In this document: positions 47,558-56,771 of the stretch, in pieces
Layout of the letters: every line of letters begins with the position of its first letter
Position numbering within the stretch: position 1 is the stretch's first letter
Assembly: GCA_019359495.1 (NCBI GenBank)
Contig: JAHHHF010000070.1
Location: forward strand, 1-64,000
Reading direction: 5' to 3'
DNA length: 64,000 nt
Origin: Goleter apudmare HA4340-LM2
Lineage (GTDB): Bacteria; Cyanobacteriota; Cyanobacteriia; Cyanobacteriales; Nostocaceae
Notes under the pieces: model-generated
What the model was told of the DNA's origin: nothing
The model's database searches: none
What the model saw: the letters and a program-made list of their open reading frames with translations, nothing else
Translations under genes and position numbers: made by a program

Positions 47558-50164
47558 TTACCAACTCCACCGATAATTTAAAGTAAAACTGCGACCTCTT
47601 GCAGCTAAGGCATAGGAATCATCATAACCAGCGTTGATTTGGTTGGTAACATTTAAGTATTGATTATTAAGCAAATTCCTTACACCTATACTCAACGTAC
47701 CATCACCCAGCTTGAGACTGCTGATTAAATCCATGACAAAATAACTGTCTATACCAATTGGGTCAATTCCTGCATTAAAAGCACGGTTTCTGTTGCCAAT
47801 ATATAACGCTTGTAAGCGGTTGTTCCATCCTGGTAGTGTTTCGTTTTCTAAATATGCTGTGAGTTTCAGAGGTGAAATTTCATAACCAGTAATGGCGACA
47901 AATTCGCCTGTTTCCGAGTCTTCCCTTTCCCCCTCACTCCAAGTCAATGTGCTTCCCAATTTCCATTTATTACTGGGTTGCCAATCTACTGCTAATTCAA
48001 TGCCATAATTGCGTTGGGGAGCGCGTAAAATCCTAAAGTCGCTGCCAAAATCTTCAAATTGTACTGTAGTTCCTAAACTAGAATAACTATAAAATCCAGC
48101 TAAGGAAGCTTGGAAATTGTTCCACTGTCCACGAATCCCTAATTCGTAGCTGTCAACTTTTTGTGGTGATGATAGTTCCACGTCTTCAGCAAAATTGAAT
48201 CCTTCTCGTGGACGCTGTACTATCCTTGAAATATTTGGAAGTGAGAATCCTTGAGCAAAATTAGCAAACAGACTAATTGTTGGGGTTGCTTTGTAAACTA
48301 CACCAGCGTTAAATATCACATCATCTAAAGTTTTTTCTCCGCCTCTAGAGGATAATCCGGTTTGTCCATCCACCCAATTATCAATAACAGATACATTGAT
48401 ATTTTCATAGCGTACCCCGCCACTCAAGAATACTTTTTCACTCGCATCCCATTTTACTTGGGAAAATATACCCAAATTTTTGATAGTAAAAGGAGCAATA
48501 CGAATTGATGAACCTATTTTTCGCGCTCTTCTTCCATCACTGTTATCAAATTCGTCAACATCGAATAAATCGTAATTTCCTTTGCTATCTTCATTTGAGT
48601 AATCTGCACCCCAAAGTAAGTTTAAGTTACTTGATAAAGGTGTATCTAACTGCAAACGTCCTCCAAATCGTTCTGAGGTAACTACCGAACGACCAATATC
48701 TAAAATGCTATCTGGATCAAATATGCGGTTATCAAATAAGGTTGCAGCTGTTTTTGTTTGACGATAATAACCTTGTGCTTGCAGTTGACTACTCAGAATA
48801 TTATTGTGGGTGTAATCAAGTTGAATTACAGTTCCTCGGTTAAAAGGATCTGAGGAATTAACAAACTCGACTGGTCTATCTAAGAGACGTGCTTTTTGAA
48901 TTCCTGGTATTTCTCCTACAGTTAAATCATAATCTCCGTATTGATTTTGATTATCGTTAAAGTAATTAGCTGTAATTTGTAATCGCTGTTGCGAACCCAA
49001 TTCCAACCCCAGCTTACCTAAAAAGTTAATCGAAGCACTCTCGGCTTCTGCATCACCAAATAATGGAATGCGATCGCCTTCTGCATCAAAAGGTATTCCA
49101 AAGCTATCACGGGTGAAAGAAGCGATAAAATCTACCCCTCCTTGCTTACCAGAAATACCGTAGCTGATGAAGTTACCAAAACTATCAGATTTGAAGTTAC
49201 CAACGGAACGTACCCCAATTTCTGCGTTGGAAACTACTCGGTCTTGGTCAGGTCTTCGGGTAATAATATTAATCACTCCACCCGCAGCACCATCACCATA
49301 AACAGCACTTGGTCCTCGTACTACTTCTATCCTTTCAATTGCCTCAACATCAATCCGACGTAGATTTGCCACGGATGTATCATTATCTATATTAGAGCTA
49401 ATGGGTACTCCATCCACCAATACCAAAGGGGGTCTTCCGCGCAAAGTCTGAGCAAAACTTTGTTGTGAGTCTGAACTAGCTCCTAAACCAGGAACAGTGT
49501 TACTCAAAATACTTTGCAAATCACGATTAACCGTAGTTTGCTGCTGAAGTTGCTCGCGGGTAATTACTGTTACTGATCGCGGTATATTTTGTACTTCTTC
49601 ACCTGTCCGTGTAGCTGTCACCACTAATTCAATAGGTTCATCGGTTTCGGCTGTTGCTTGTTCTGATGATTGTGTTGCTTCAGCTACTGGTGCAAGTGCA
49701 AAGATTAATCCTTCTTCACTATCAAATAACTCTGCTGTTGGTAAACCTGCCTCACCTGTTACCGTTACCCGTACAGTATTAGCATCAGCTTGAGTAACAC
49801 TTACAGAGACAATCCCGCTTACTGGATTAGCAATACTAAAATCTTTACCTTCAGGTAGTGCTAAGACTGCATTAGAGACATCTGCAATATAATTATTCTC
49901 TGCACTTTTAATCACAGCTTGAAGTGCTTCTGGGTTGGCACTTTCTAAAGTCACTTCGATACCTTTATCTGTATTAGTGACTTTTACGCCTGTAACTTTC
50001 ACAGATAAAACATCACTTTGTTGCACCAGTAGTAACTTCGCTGTACTGCTAAAATGATGTGATTTGGTTTCCGCAATAGATGGTTGTACAAGCAATGATA
50101 CAAATGCCAACACAATCCCGGCTGAGATAATTTCTTTCGATGGTCGAGACTCCATACCCCTCAC
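47558..50164 (-). CDS. TonB-dependent siderophore receptor with N-terminal AMIN domain
   Basis: Outer membrane transporter of 868 residues. A signal peptide (about 1-31) is followed by an AMIN domain (about 57-155; SVKVTGVKVTNTDKGIEVTL), then a plug domain (about 190-310; IPRSVTVITREQLQQQ and RIEVVRGPSAVYGDGAAGG) and a 22-strand barrel ending in aromatic W (NYRWSW). There is no separate TonB-box-like signalling extension. AMIN domains usually bind peptidoglycan or envelope, and fusion to TonB receptors is a known feature of Anabaena-type cyanobacteria. Likely substrate is a ferric siderophore, from neighbours. Confidence 0.93.
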   Translation of the reverse strand: MRGMESRPSKEIISAGIVLAFVSLLVQPSIAETKSHHFSSTAKLLLVQQSDVLSVKVTGVKVTNTDKGIEVTLESANPEALQAVIKSAENNYIADVSNAVLALPEGKDFSIANPVSGIVSVSVTQADANTVRVTVTGEAGLPTAELFDSEEGLIFALAPVAEATQSSEQATAETDEPIELVVTATRTGEEVQNIPRSVTVITREQLQQQTTVNRDLQSILSNTVPGLGASSDSQQSFAQTLRGRPPLVLVDGVPISSNIDNDTSVANLRRIDVEAIERIEVVRGPSAVYGDGAAGGVINIITRRPDQDRVVSNAEIGVRSVGNFKSDSFGNFISYGISGKQGGVDFIASFTRDSFGIPFDAEGDRIPLFGDAEAESASINFLGKLGLELGSQQRLQITANYFNDNQNQYGDYDLTVGEIPGIQKARLLDRPVEFVNSSDPFNRGTVIQLDYTHNNILSSQLQAQGYYRQTKTAATLFDNRIFDPDSILDIGRSVVTSERFGGRLQLDTPLSSNLNLLWGADYSNEDSKGNYDLFDVDEFDNSDGRRARKIGSSIRIAPFTIKNLGIFSQVKWDASEKVFLSGGVRYENINVSVIDNWVDGQTGLSSRGGEKTLDDVIFNAGVVYKATPTISLFANFAQGFSLPNISRIVQRPREGFNFAEDVELSSPQKVDSYELGIRGQWNNFQASLAGFYSYSSLGTTVQFEDFGSDFRILRAPQRNYGIELAVDWQPSNKWKLGSTLTWSEGEREDSETGEFVAITGYEISPLKLTAYLENETLPGWNNRLQALYIGNRNRAFNAGIDPIGIDSYFVMDLISSLKLGDGTLSIGVRNLLNNQYLNVTNQINAGYDDSYALAARGRSFTLNYRWSW

Positions 50165-50366
50165 TCCACAAAGTCAAACTCAATATTGCAACTAATTTGC
50201 AATTGTCTGTGGAAAGAGTTTATGTAATTTACGAGGTGTAAGTCTATATAGTAGACGGAGAGTTTTAGACCATAGAGGGAGAGGTTGATTAATTTTTGAC
50301 ATTAACCCGCAAGTAAGCAGCAAATAGCTGATAACAAAAGTGGAGATGCAGAAACAGGAAATTTTC

Positions 50367-50800
50367 TTATTTGGAGACTGTGTATGAAAGCAAGAGTGAG
50401 GGTAGTTGTTCCAAGATGAGAGTATTGGCAATAGGTGCGCCAATTACACCACCGCAGAGGGTGTAGTCCACAAAGTAAACCTTTCCTTCTCTCCAGGCTC
50501 GTGAATTGTGCAACAGGGGATTTTTAGCCCATTTTTCTTGGAGTTCTTTGAGGGGAACGGTATAAGTAGATTTACCATTCCAATTATTTGTCCAGGTACT
50601 AACAATTACAATATCCGCATCAAGTTGAGCCAGGGTTTCCAGGTTAATTTGTGGTCTTATTCCTGCTTTTCGTTCTATATCTGGCAAAAATACAGGTTGA
50701 AACCCTATTTTTTCCAAGAGTTCAATCGTATATCCGTTGTATTGTAAAAGTAAGCTTCATCAGGTATTGCAGGTAAATCAAGATCATAATTGGGATTAAA
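50367..50800 (-). pseudogene. Frameshifted C-terminal relic of Fe-siderophore binding protein
   Basis: The C-terminal frame reads YTIELLEKIGFQPVFLPDIE, then LETLAQLDADIVIVSTWTNN, WREGKVYFVDYTLCGG and IANTLILEQLPSLLL. Just upstream in another frame is NPNYDLDLPAIPDEAYFYN, so a frameshift lies near 50725-50745. The N-terminal half, including the signal peptide, is missing because the AraC gene begins there. It is a relic of a second binding protein. Confidence 0.75.
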
Positions 50801-50804
50801 AAAT

Positions 50805-51830
50805 TTAACACTTCTCTAAAAATCGACCTAACCGACAATCTTGGGGAGTAATACCAAACTTACGTTTAAATGCGGCGGCGAAGTGACTTTGATTGGCATA
50901 ACCGACTGTGTTGACTACAGTTCTCACATTTTGCTTCTGTTCCTGTAGCAACTTTCGCGCTACTTCTAAGCGATAGTCACGCAAATATCCAAATACTGTA
51001 GTGCCAAATACTTCACGAAAACCATACTTGAGTTTGTTGTCATTAACACCAACTTTTTTCGCTAAGTCAATTAATGAGGGTGGATGATCATAGTTTTTGG
51101 TTAAAATATCCTTGGCGTGATAAATTTTCTCAACATCATCAGCTTTGAGATTAATTAAAGGTTGTTTATCCCCGTCAAATTCTATGAGTTGAGCAAACTG
51201 CAAAGCCAGTAATTCTAAGACTTTGCCTTCGAGATACATTTTTTGTATCATCCCTTGATAGGGTACATTGAGAAGTTGCTGTAATGCTGTTTGCATGGAA
51301 AGGCTAATCTTACCGACTGGACGGTGAAACAGAGGAGGAGATTCTTTTTCTAAGAAAGGCTGTAACTGTTTGGGTAGATGTTCTAGTCCATCGATGAAGG
51401 ATTTAAAGAAGTTTAGGTCTATACAAATTTTAATTAAATAGATGCGATCGCCTGCAAAATATTCTTCTATTTCTTCAATATCAGGTAAGTAGAATAGGTA
51501 ATTATTCCCTACTGTTTCTTGATAATTTTCTGTAACTCCTGGAATCCCTGGACAAATTACATTATGATTACCTGATAAATAAAATTTGGCTGTTAGTACG
51601 TAATCACCATAGTGATTAACTTTACTACTAACTTGCTGGTAGTAATAATCATTAAAAATTTCTAGAATTAATCCAGGACGGAATTTAACTACTTGATAAT
51701 ATGTATCATATAAGCTGTTGCGAACTCTCTGAATTTGGTCAAAACCTTTAGTGTTATAAGATACCTCTAAATTTTCTAGAGTTTCCTGTTCAATTTGATT
51801 GATTTGCTCTTCCGTCAGGATATTTGTCAT
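50805..51830 (-). CDS. AraC family regulator, PchR-like
   Basis: Regulator of 341 residues. The N-terminal ~235 residues resemble PchR-type sensor domains (SLSMQTALQQLLNVPYQGMI). The C-terminal double HTH (about 240-341) reads PSLIDLAKKVGVNDNKLKYG and VNTVGYANQSHFAAAFKRKF, with GITPQD. PchR proteins respond to a ferric siderophore and activate its transport genes. The promoter region carries the 10-mer ATTCTTAACT (51866-51875) also found upstream of the other AraC gene and of fecC. It likely regulates some of the surrounding transport genes. Confidence 0.92.
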   Translation of the reverse strand: MTNILTEEQINQIEQETLENLEVSYNTKGFDQIQRVRNSLYDTYYQVVKFRPGLILEIFNDYYYQQVSSKVNHYGDYVLTAKFYLSGNHNVICPGIPGVTENYQETVGNNYLFYLPDIEEIEEYFAGDRIYLIKICIDLNFFKSFIDGLEHLPKQLQPFLEKESPPLFHRPVGKISLSMQTALQQLLNVPYQGMIQKMYLEGKVLELLALQFAQLIEFDGDKQPLINLKADDVEKIYHAKDILTKNYDHPPSLIDLAKKVGVNDNKLKYGFREVFGTTVFGYLRDYRLEVARKLLQEQKQNVRTVVNTVGYANQSHFAAAFKRKFGITPQDCRLGRFLEKC

Positions 51831-51978
51831 GTTTTAACGGCAATTTTAGTGGGAAATTGCAAGTTATTCTTAACTATGAAAGTAGTAATAGTTAATTTAC
51901 AACAATCATGAGGATATTAGCAATAAGGAATCTATATCATTAATGGGTGTACGGATGATGCGATCGCCCACGGTGGAT

Positions 51979-52010
51979 TCTAGTTGGTACAGGTTTCTGT
52001 ACTAACTAGA
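51979..52010. repeat. 14-bp hairpin between AraC gene and AraC relic
   Basis: TCTAGTTGGTACAG (51979-51992), GTTT loop and CTGTACTAACTAGA (51997-52010); one mismatch. No T-run is seen. It could be an operator or a fold at the edge of the duplicated block. Confidence 0.6.
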
Positions 52011-52038
52011 GTCCAATCATGCCTTATGTCACAAAATA

Positions 52039-52374
52039 TTGACAAAAGAAAGCCATTGGCAAACATTAATTTATCCCAAAACTAATGCAACTATCCAAGG
52101 TGTCGTGCTGCAAATAATTAACTGCCCATATCAGGGAACAGCCAAGCGGATTTATTTGCAAGGTAATATCATAGGATTGATGGCTTTGCAGTTAGCTCCT
52201 TTTTGGGCAGATAATACGCGATCGCAATTACCACCACGATTAAAAAAAAGAAACTATTGCCAAGATTCATCATGCCAAAGAAATTTTACAAGGACGTTTG
52301 GAAAATCCACCATTAATCATAAATTGCCTTTTTGGGATAAAAATTTGCCGTTTTTGGATAGATTTTATCTGTAA
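52039..52374 (+). pseudogene. Frameshifted relic of an AraC/PchR-like regulator
   Basis: The frame at 52039 reads VVLQIINCPYQGTAKRIYLQ then GNIIGLMALQLAP, matching the linker helix of both intact AraC genes here. In another frame downstream it continues KKETIAKIHHAKEILQGRLE NPPL, the start of the HTH domain. The shift occurs at the 8-A run near 52243-52250. HTH recognition helices are lost. It is a relic of a third regulator. Confidence 0.8.
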
Positions 52375-52507
52375 AAACTAGTAAAATTCAGGTATTTTGG
52401 TCAACTGCGTTGGCGCGTTTGCGTAGCGTCTCGTAGAGAAGCGACTTGTCGTTAGACATCGCAATGACTAACTAAAAAATATCAAGTCCTGAACTTTAAC
52501 TATTACA
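52375..52507. other. Short spacer with a Nostoc-type repeat
   Basis: 133 bases ahead of the ABC exporter. The repeat-like segment GCGCGTTTGCGTAGCGTCTC and GTAGAGAAGCGAC at about 52410-52446 resembles interspersed palindromic repeats of Nostoc. No gene is seen. Confidence 0.4.
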
Positions 52508-54301
52508 ATGACGGCAAAAGTTCCTCCTTTACCAAACAAACGCTCCCCACTCCAACGTTTACTCAACTATGGACAAAAATATCGGGGACAAATTTATCAA
52601 GCCTCTACCTATTCTGTAATTAATACTATTTTGGATTTAGCACCGCCTTGGTTAGTCGGTGTTGCTGTAGATATATTAGTCCAAAAACAAAATTCCTTAA
52701 TCGGTAAATTTGGCCTTCAAGATGTACTATGGCAATTTGCGCTACTATCGTTAGTCACCGTTATTATTTGGATATTTGAATCACTTTCTCAGTACGCTTA
52801 TGATAGATTGTGGCGAAATATAGCTCAAAATGTTCAACATAATTTACGTTTAGATGCCTATAATCATTTACAGCAATTAGAGTCAGCCTATTTTGAAGAC
52901 AGCAGTACAGGCGGTTTGTTGTCGATTCTCAGTGATGATATCAACCAACTCGAAGACTTCTTAAATGGAGGAGCAAATGAAATTATCCAAGTGACAACTT
53001 CATTGATAATTTTAATTGGTGGTGCTTTCTTCATTTTACCTATCAACATTACTCTAGCAGCAATGTTGCCTATGCCTTTTATTCTTTGGGGTTCATTGAT
53101 ATATCAAAAACGCCTTGAACCTCGTTATGCGGATGTGAGAGAAAAAGTTAGTTTTCTCAATTCACGTTTAGCTAATAATATTAGTGGTATTACGACAATT
53201 AAAAGTTTTACAGCAGAAAATTATGAAAATCTCAGACTAGCAGAAGAAAGCGAAGCTTATAGAAAAAGTAATGCCAAAGCGATTAAACTTTCTGCTGCTT
53301 TTGTGCCTGTAATTAGAATGTTGGTTTTAGTTGGGTTTACGGCTTTATTGTTCTTGGGAGGTATGGCAGCATATTCTGGTAGAATATCTATCGGTAATTA
53401 TAGTGTTTTACTAGTTTTGGTTCAAAGATTATTGTGGCCGTTGGTTTTTTTAGGAGAAACTTTTGACCGATATCAACGAGCAATGGCTTCCACGAAGCGG
53501 GTGATGGATTTGTTAGATACTCCCATCCAAATTATTACGGGAGATATGCCTTTAGTTTTAGAGCAAGTACAGGGAGAAGTTGAGTTTAAAAAAATTACTT
53601 TTGCTTATCGAAATAGTGCAACAATAATTAAAGAATTATCCTTACATATTCCTGCTGGCAAAACCATTGCGGTTGTTGGTTCTACAGGTTCAGGTAAAAG
53701 CACCTTAGTAAAACTATTATTGCGGTTTTATGATGTTGCTAATGGCTCAATTACCATTGATGGGATTGATATTCAAAAGTTGAATTTATCCGATTTGCGT
53801 CGCAGTATTGGTTTAGTTAGTCAAGATGTATTTTTATTTCATGGTACGGTGGCAGAAAATATTGCTTACGGTACTTTTGAGGCTACTGATGAAGCTATTG
53901 TGAATGCTGCGAAAATTGCTGAAGCCCATGATTTTATTATGCGACTGCCCCAAGGTTACGACACAATAGTTGGGGAACGAGGGCAAAAGTTGTCTGGGGG
54001 ACAACGCCAACGTGTTGCTATAGCTAGAGCAGTTTTGAAAAATCCGCCGATTTTGATTTTGGATGAGGCGACATCTGCGGTGGATAATGAAACAGAAGCG
54101 GCTATTCAACGTTCTTTAGACAAGATTACCGTGAATCGGACTACCATTGCGATCGCTCATCGTCTTTCTACTATCCGCAATGCTGATTGTATATATGTCA
54201 TGGAATGGGGAGAGTTGGTAGAGGCGGGGAACCATGAGGATTTATTGCTCAAAGATGGTATTTACGCGAGTTTGTGGCGAGTGCAGTCTGGGGTGAGGTG
54301 A
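52508..54301 (+). CDS. ABC exporter, permease-ATPase fusion (siderophore/multidrug type)
   Basis: Half-exporter of 597 residues. Six membrane segments fill about 30-330 and the ATPase domain about 355-590. Walker A is GSTGSGKST, Q-loop VSQDVFLFHGTV, signature LSGGQRQR and Walker B ILILDEATSAVD. It resembles exporters encoded beside siderophore genes in cyanobacteria. The upstream gene context (AraC, TonB receptor) supports export of a siderophore, but no substrate can be proved. It needs a dimer partner or works as a homodimer. Confidence 0.92.
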   Translation: MTAKVPPLPNKRSPLQRLLNYGQKYRGQIYQASTYSVINTILDLAPPWLVGVAVDILVQKQNSLIGKFGLQDVLWQFALLSLVTVIIWIFESLSQYAYDRLWRNIAQNVQHNLRLDAYNHLQQLESAYFEDSSTGGLLSILSDDINQLEDFLNGGANEIIQVTTSLIILIGGAFFILPINITLAAMLPMPFILWGSLIYQKRLEPRYADVREKVSFLNSRLANNISGITTIKSFTAENYENLRLAEESEAYRKSNAKAIKLSAAFVPVIRMLVLVGFTALLFLGGMAAYSGRISIGNYSVLLVLVQRLLWPLVFLGETFDRYQRAMASTKRVMDLLDTPIQIITGDMPLVLEQVQGEVEFKKITFAYRNSATIIKELSLHIPAGKTIAVVGSTGSGKSTLVKLLLRFYDVANGSITIDGIDIQKLNLSDLRRSIGLVSQDVFLFHGTVAENIAYGTFEATDEAIVNAAKIAEAHDFIMRLPQGYDTIVGERGQKLSGGQRQRVAIARAVLKNPPILILDEATSAVDNETEAAIQRSLDKITVNRTTIAIAHRLSTIRNADCIYVMEWGELVEAGNHEDLLLKDGIYASLWRVQSGVR

Positions 54302-54306
54302 TTTGA

Positions 54307-54412
54307 TATATTGCACCGACGCCGGGCCTGTTAAAACTTCGATGCGTCCTATATTGGATGTTTCTTGAAAAGAGAAGTTTTCGTATAACCTAAAGCCATT
54401 TAGATCTACGTC
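54307..54412 (-). pseudogene. TonB-dependent receptor plug-domain relic
   Basis: The minus-strand frame reads DLNGFRLYENFSFQETSNIG then RIEVLTGPASVQYI. (I/V)E(R)(I/V)EVL-GPASV is the plug-domain mark of TonB-dependent siderophore receptors. Only about 35 codons remain, and no barrel follows. It sits between the ABC exporter and fetB. Confidence 0.65.
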
Positions 54413-54513
54413 CCAGTAAACTAGCTCTGAAAATTTCATGGCGATCGCACTCAGTAATTAATAAGAGTATTTCTCAAAAATTTAGCGCGTAATGGATCAA
54501 GAAGAAAATTTAG

Positions 54514-55314
54514 TTAATCAAGCTTACGTAACAAATCAGCCAGCTGATGATCTCGATTAAATAGAACCAGAAAAGCCAAGATAACTACGCCCATTGTGGC
54601 GATCGCTGTCCCGGCTGCCTGTGCAAAAATAATCACAATCTGGTAGCGTATGGCATCACTAGGATTTGCTCCAGCTAGAATCTGACCAGTCATCATACCG
54701 GGTAGGCTAACTACTCCCATCACCATCATGGAATTAATGGTAGGAATCATCCCCGTTCTCAGAGCTTCCCCAATCGGTTGATGTGCAGCTTCCCAACGAG
54801 AAGCACCCAAAGCTAATAACGCCTCTATTTCTTCCCGACGATTAGTTAAGTCTTCCATAAACCGATCTAAACTCAAGGATGTACCTGTGAGGGCATTACC
54901 CAACACCATACCCAACAGGGGAATGAGGTACTGCGGCTCGTACCAAGGCTGGACGCGCAAAATTCCACTAACTACTATTCCCGTGACCACAAAAGACCCA
55001 CTCAACAGCGAAATAAAATTACTCCAATAAATACTCGCAAATCTTCTCCGGGTGCGGTTAACACTAGATACGCCAGCTATCATTGTCATACTTAAAGCTA
55101 AAAGTATAATCAATATAGGGTTACTCAGAGTAAATACCCACTGCAATATATACCCTACCAGCAACAACTGTACAACCATCCTGAATGCGGCTATACCCAG
55201 GCTTTGCTCTAATCCCAACCGCAAACCAAAAGACAGCCCCATATTGATCAAAATAAATAAAGTCGCTAAAGCTACTTGTCCGTAACCAATTTGGATATAG
55301 CTGCTACCCATCAA
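54514..55314 (-). CDS. fetB: FetB/YbbM-type permease (iron export ABC permease)
   Basis: Integral membrane protein of 266 residues with about seven segments (UPF0014 family). Marks are GALRLGLEQSLGIAAFRMV-like GLRLGLEQSLGIAAFRM, the EALLALGASRWEAAHQPIG block and GMMTGQILAGANPSDAIRYQ. E. coli FetAB exports iron and protects against peroxide. The ATPase FetA lies upstream with a 4-base overlap of start and stop, so they form one unit. Confidence 0.88.
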   Translation of the reverse strand: MMGSSYIQIGYGQVALATLFILINMGLSFGLRLGLEQSLGIAAFRMVVQLLLVGYILQWVFTLSNPILIILLALSMTMIAGVSSVNRTRRRFASIYWSNFISLLSGSFVVTGIVVSGILRVQPWYEPQYLIPLLGMVLGNALTGTSLSLDRFMEDLTNRREEIEALLALGASRWEAAHQPIGEALRTGMIPTINSMMVMGVVSLPGMMTGQILAGANPSDAIRYQIVIIFAQAAGTAIATMGVVILAFLVLFNRDHQLADLLRKLD

Positions 55315-55943
55315 TCTTTTTCCTTCAAAGTAATTTGGCGGTTGGTAATGCGTTCTAATTGCTTCGGGTCATGACTTGTCCAAAGATAGACCCGTCGTGG
55401 GTCTTCATTTTGCCAAACTGTAACTAAAGCCTCTAAACTTTGGGCTGTTTCAGTATCCAAGGAAGCAGTAGGTTCGTCTAGTAGTAGGATTGAAGGTGAA
55501 AGTTGCAAAGCTCTCAAAAACGCCACAATTTGTCCTTCACCACCAGAAATAGCTCTAATGGGACGCTGCAAAAAATCTGTTGGTTTATGCAAAATATGCA
55601 GATAATCAAGAATTAACTGGCGGTTGTAAATCTGATTGCGGTGAACTGCTAATTGATAAACTCGCTGGAGGTTTTGTTCTACACTTCCTTCCCAAAGGGC
55701 TGGCCGTTGGTGTAAGTAAATGATTTGGGAACGATAATTAGGTACAAACCAGGACTCCAACGGCTGTCCTTGAAAAGTAATTTGCCCTGTTTGGATTGGA
55801 TCTAGACCAGCTAATGCTCGTAGTAGTAAACTTTTACCAGATCCAGAAGCACCCACTACTGCGACTCGCTCTCCTGGAAACAATTGAAAACTGAGATCAC
55901 TCCAAATCCACTGTTGCTCAATTCTGCGACCTAGGTTTTGCAC
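55311..55943 (-). CDS. fetA: FetA/YbbL-type ABC ATPase
   Basis: ATPase of about 210 residues. Walker A is GASGSGKSLLLRAL, signature ISGGEGQIVAFLRAL and Walker [13 protein letters not shown]. The short length and partner FetB fit YbbL/FetA. The start is uncertain: GTG at 55943 is used, because the upstream frame has no ATG before a stop. Residues upstream (ILSVQNLGRR) match the family start, so translation may begin at a non-standard codon. It lies 69 bases after the COG4280-like gene on the same strand. Confidence 0.85.
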   Translation of the reverse strand: MQNLGRRIEQQWIWSDLSFQLFPGERVAVVGASGSGKSLLLRALAGLDPIQTGQITFQGQPLESWFVPNYRSQIIYLHQRPALWEGSVEQNLQRVYQLAVHRNQIYNRQLILDYLHILHKPTDFLQRPIRAISGGEGQIVAFLRALQLSPSILLLDEPTASLDTETAQSLEALVTVWQNEDPRRVYLWTSHDPKQLERITNRQITLKEKD

Positions 55944-56012
55944 CGAGAGAATAGGGTTATGGGAAGATAATTGTAGTTCATTATTTTAGCTTTGGGTAAA
56001 TTGCTCCTTCAT

Positions 56013-56726
56013 TTATGCAGGTTGCTTGGTTTGTAACCAACGAATTACTAGAAAACTGATCGTTCCATAAAAAGTTATCAATATTAAAAGCGTTATTTCT
56101 CCAAAGAACCATTTGAAATTTAATCCCTCGCCTATCCAAAAAGTACCAAATGCCATTAGCATGATACCTGCACTTAGCTTAATTAAGATTTCTGGAACTT
56201 TAAGCAATTGTCCATGTAACAAAGTTACTACAGCAGTTGTTAATAAAAATGCTAAAATTGCTCCTGATAAAGATTCATGCCAAGCACTTGATGCTAAACC
56301 AAGAGTGGTGACAATAATGGCTACTTCTAATGCTTCAAGAGCAGCACTTTTAGTCATTAAAATAAAATTCAGGAAGTTGAAACCAGTATTTTCCGTCTCT
56401 AAAAAAATCCCTTCAGAGGTGAGTGGGTCACTAACCCATCCAGCGCGTTTACCTTCAACTTGTCGCCAAACAGACTTTTTCACCCACCCGAAACCGAACC
56501 ACAGTAGCAACAAGCCAATAACAATTTGCAGTAATTCTAGGGGAATAGCTTGTAATTGAGTTCCTAATATTATCGCTGCTACACTAACAACAGACAAACC
56601 CACGATTACTCCTAAACTCGCTTCTCGTGGATAACCAGAACGAGCGATCGCATAAGCAATTGCTGCTGTTTCCATAAATTCTACACTGGCACTGCCTAAA
56701 GCACTAACAAATACACCAATATTCAT
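56013..56726 (-). CDS. COG4280-like integral membrane protein
   Basis: Protein of 237 residues with about seven segments: roughly 5-28, 37-57, 63-83, 113-135, 146-166, 170-190 and 200-228. I recall COG4280 members with SASVEFMETAAIAYAIARSG near the N-terminus, and this matches; the acidic pair in that helix could bind metal. Function is unknown. It lies between the fecE-like ATPase (45 bases upstream) and fetA, which suggests a role in iron or manganese handling. That role is inference. Confidence 0.7.
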   Translation of the reverse strand: MNIGVFVSALGSASVEFMETAAIAYAIARSGYPREASLGVIVGLSVVSVAAIILGTQLQAIPLELLQIVIGLLLLWFGFGWVKKSVWRQVEGKRAGWVSDPLTSEGIFLETENTGFNFLNFILMTKSAALEALEVAIIVTTLGLASSAWHESLSGAILAFLLTTAVVTLLHGQLLKVPEILIKLSAGIMLMAFGTFWIGEGLNFKWFFGEITLLILITFYGTISFLVIRWLQTKQPA

Positions 56727-56771
56727 ACTGCTTTTTTCCTATCTTTGAATTTTGAGTGACATAATTCCAAA

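Noticed and set aside
50192-50443. Minus-strand frame between the TonB receptor and the binding-protein relic
   Set aside because: It has no recognisable family pattern and overlaps the relic in another frame; probably chance.
56113-56559. Plus-strand 148-codon frame opposite the COG4280-like gene
   Set aside because: The minus-strand frame has clear membrane segments and family resemblance. The opposite is a shadow.
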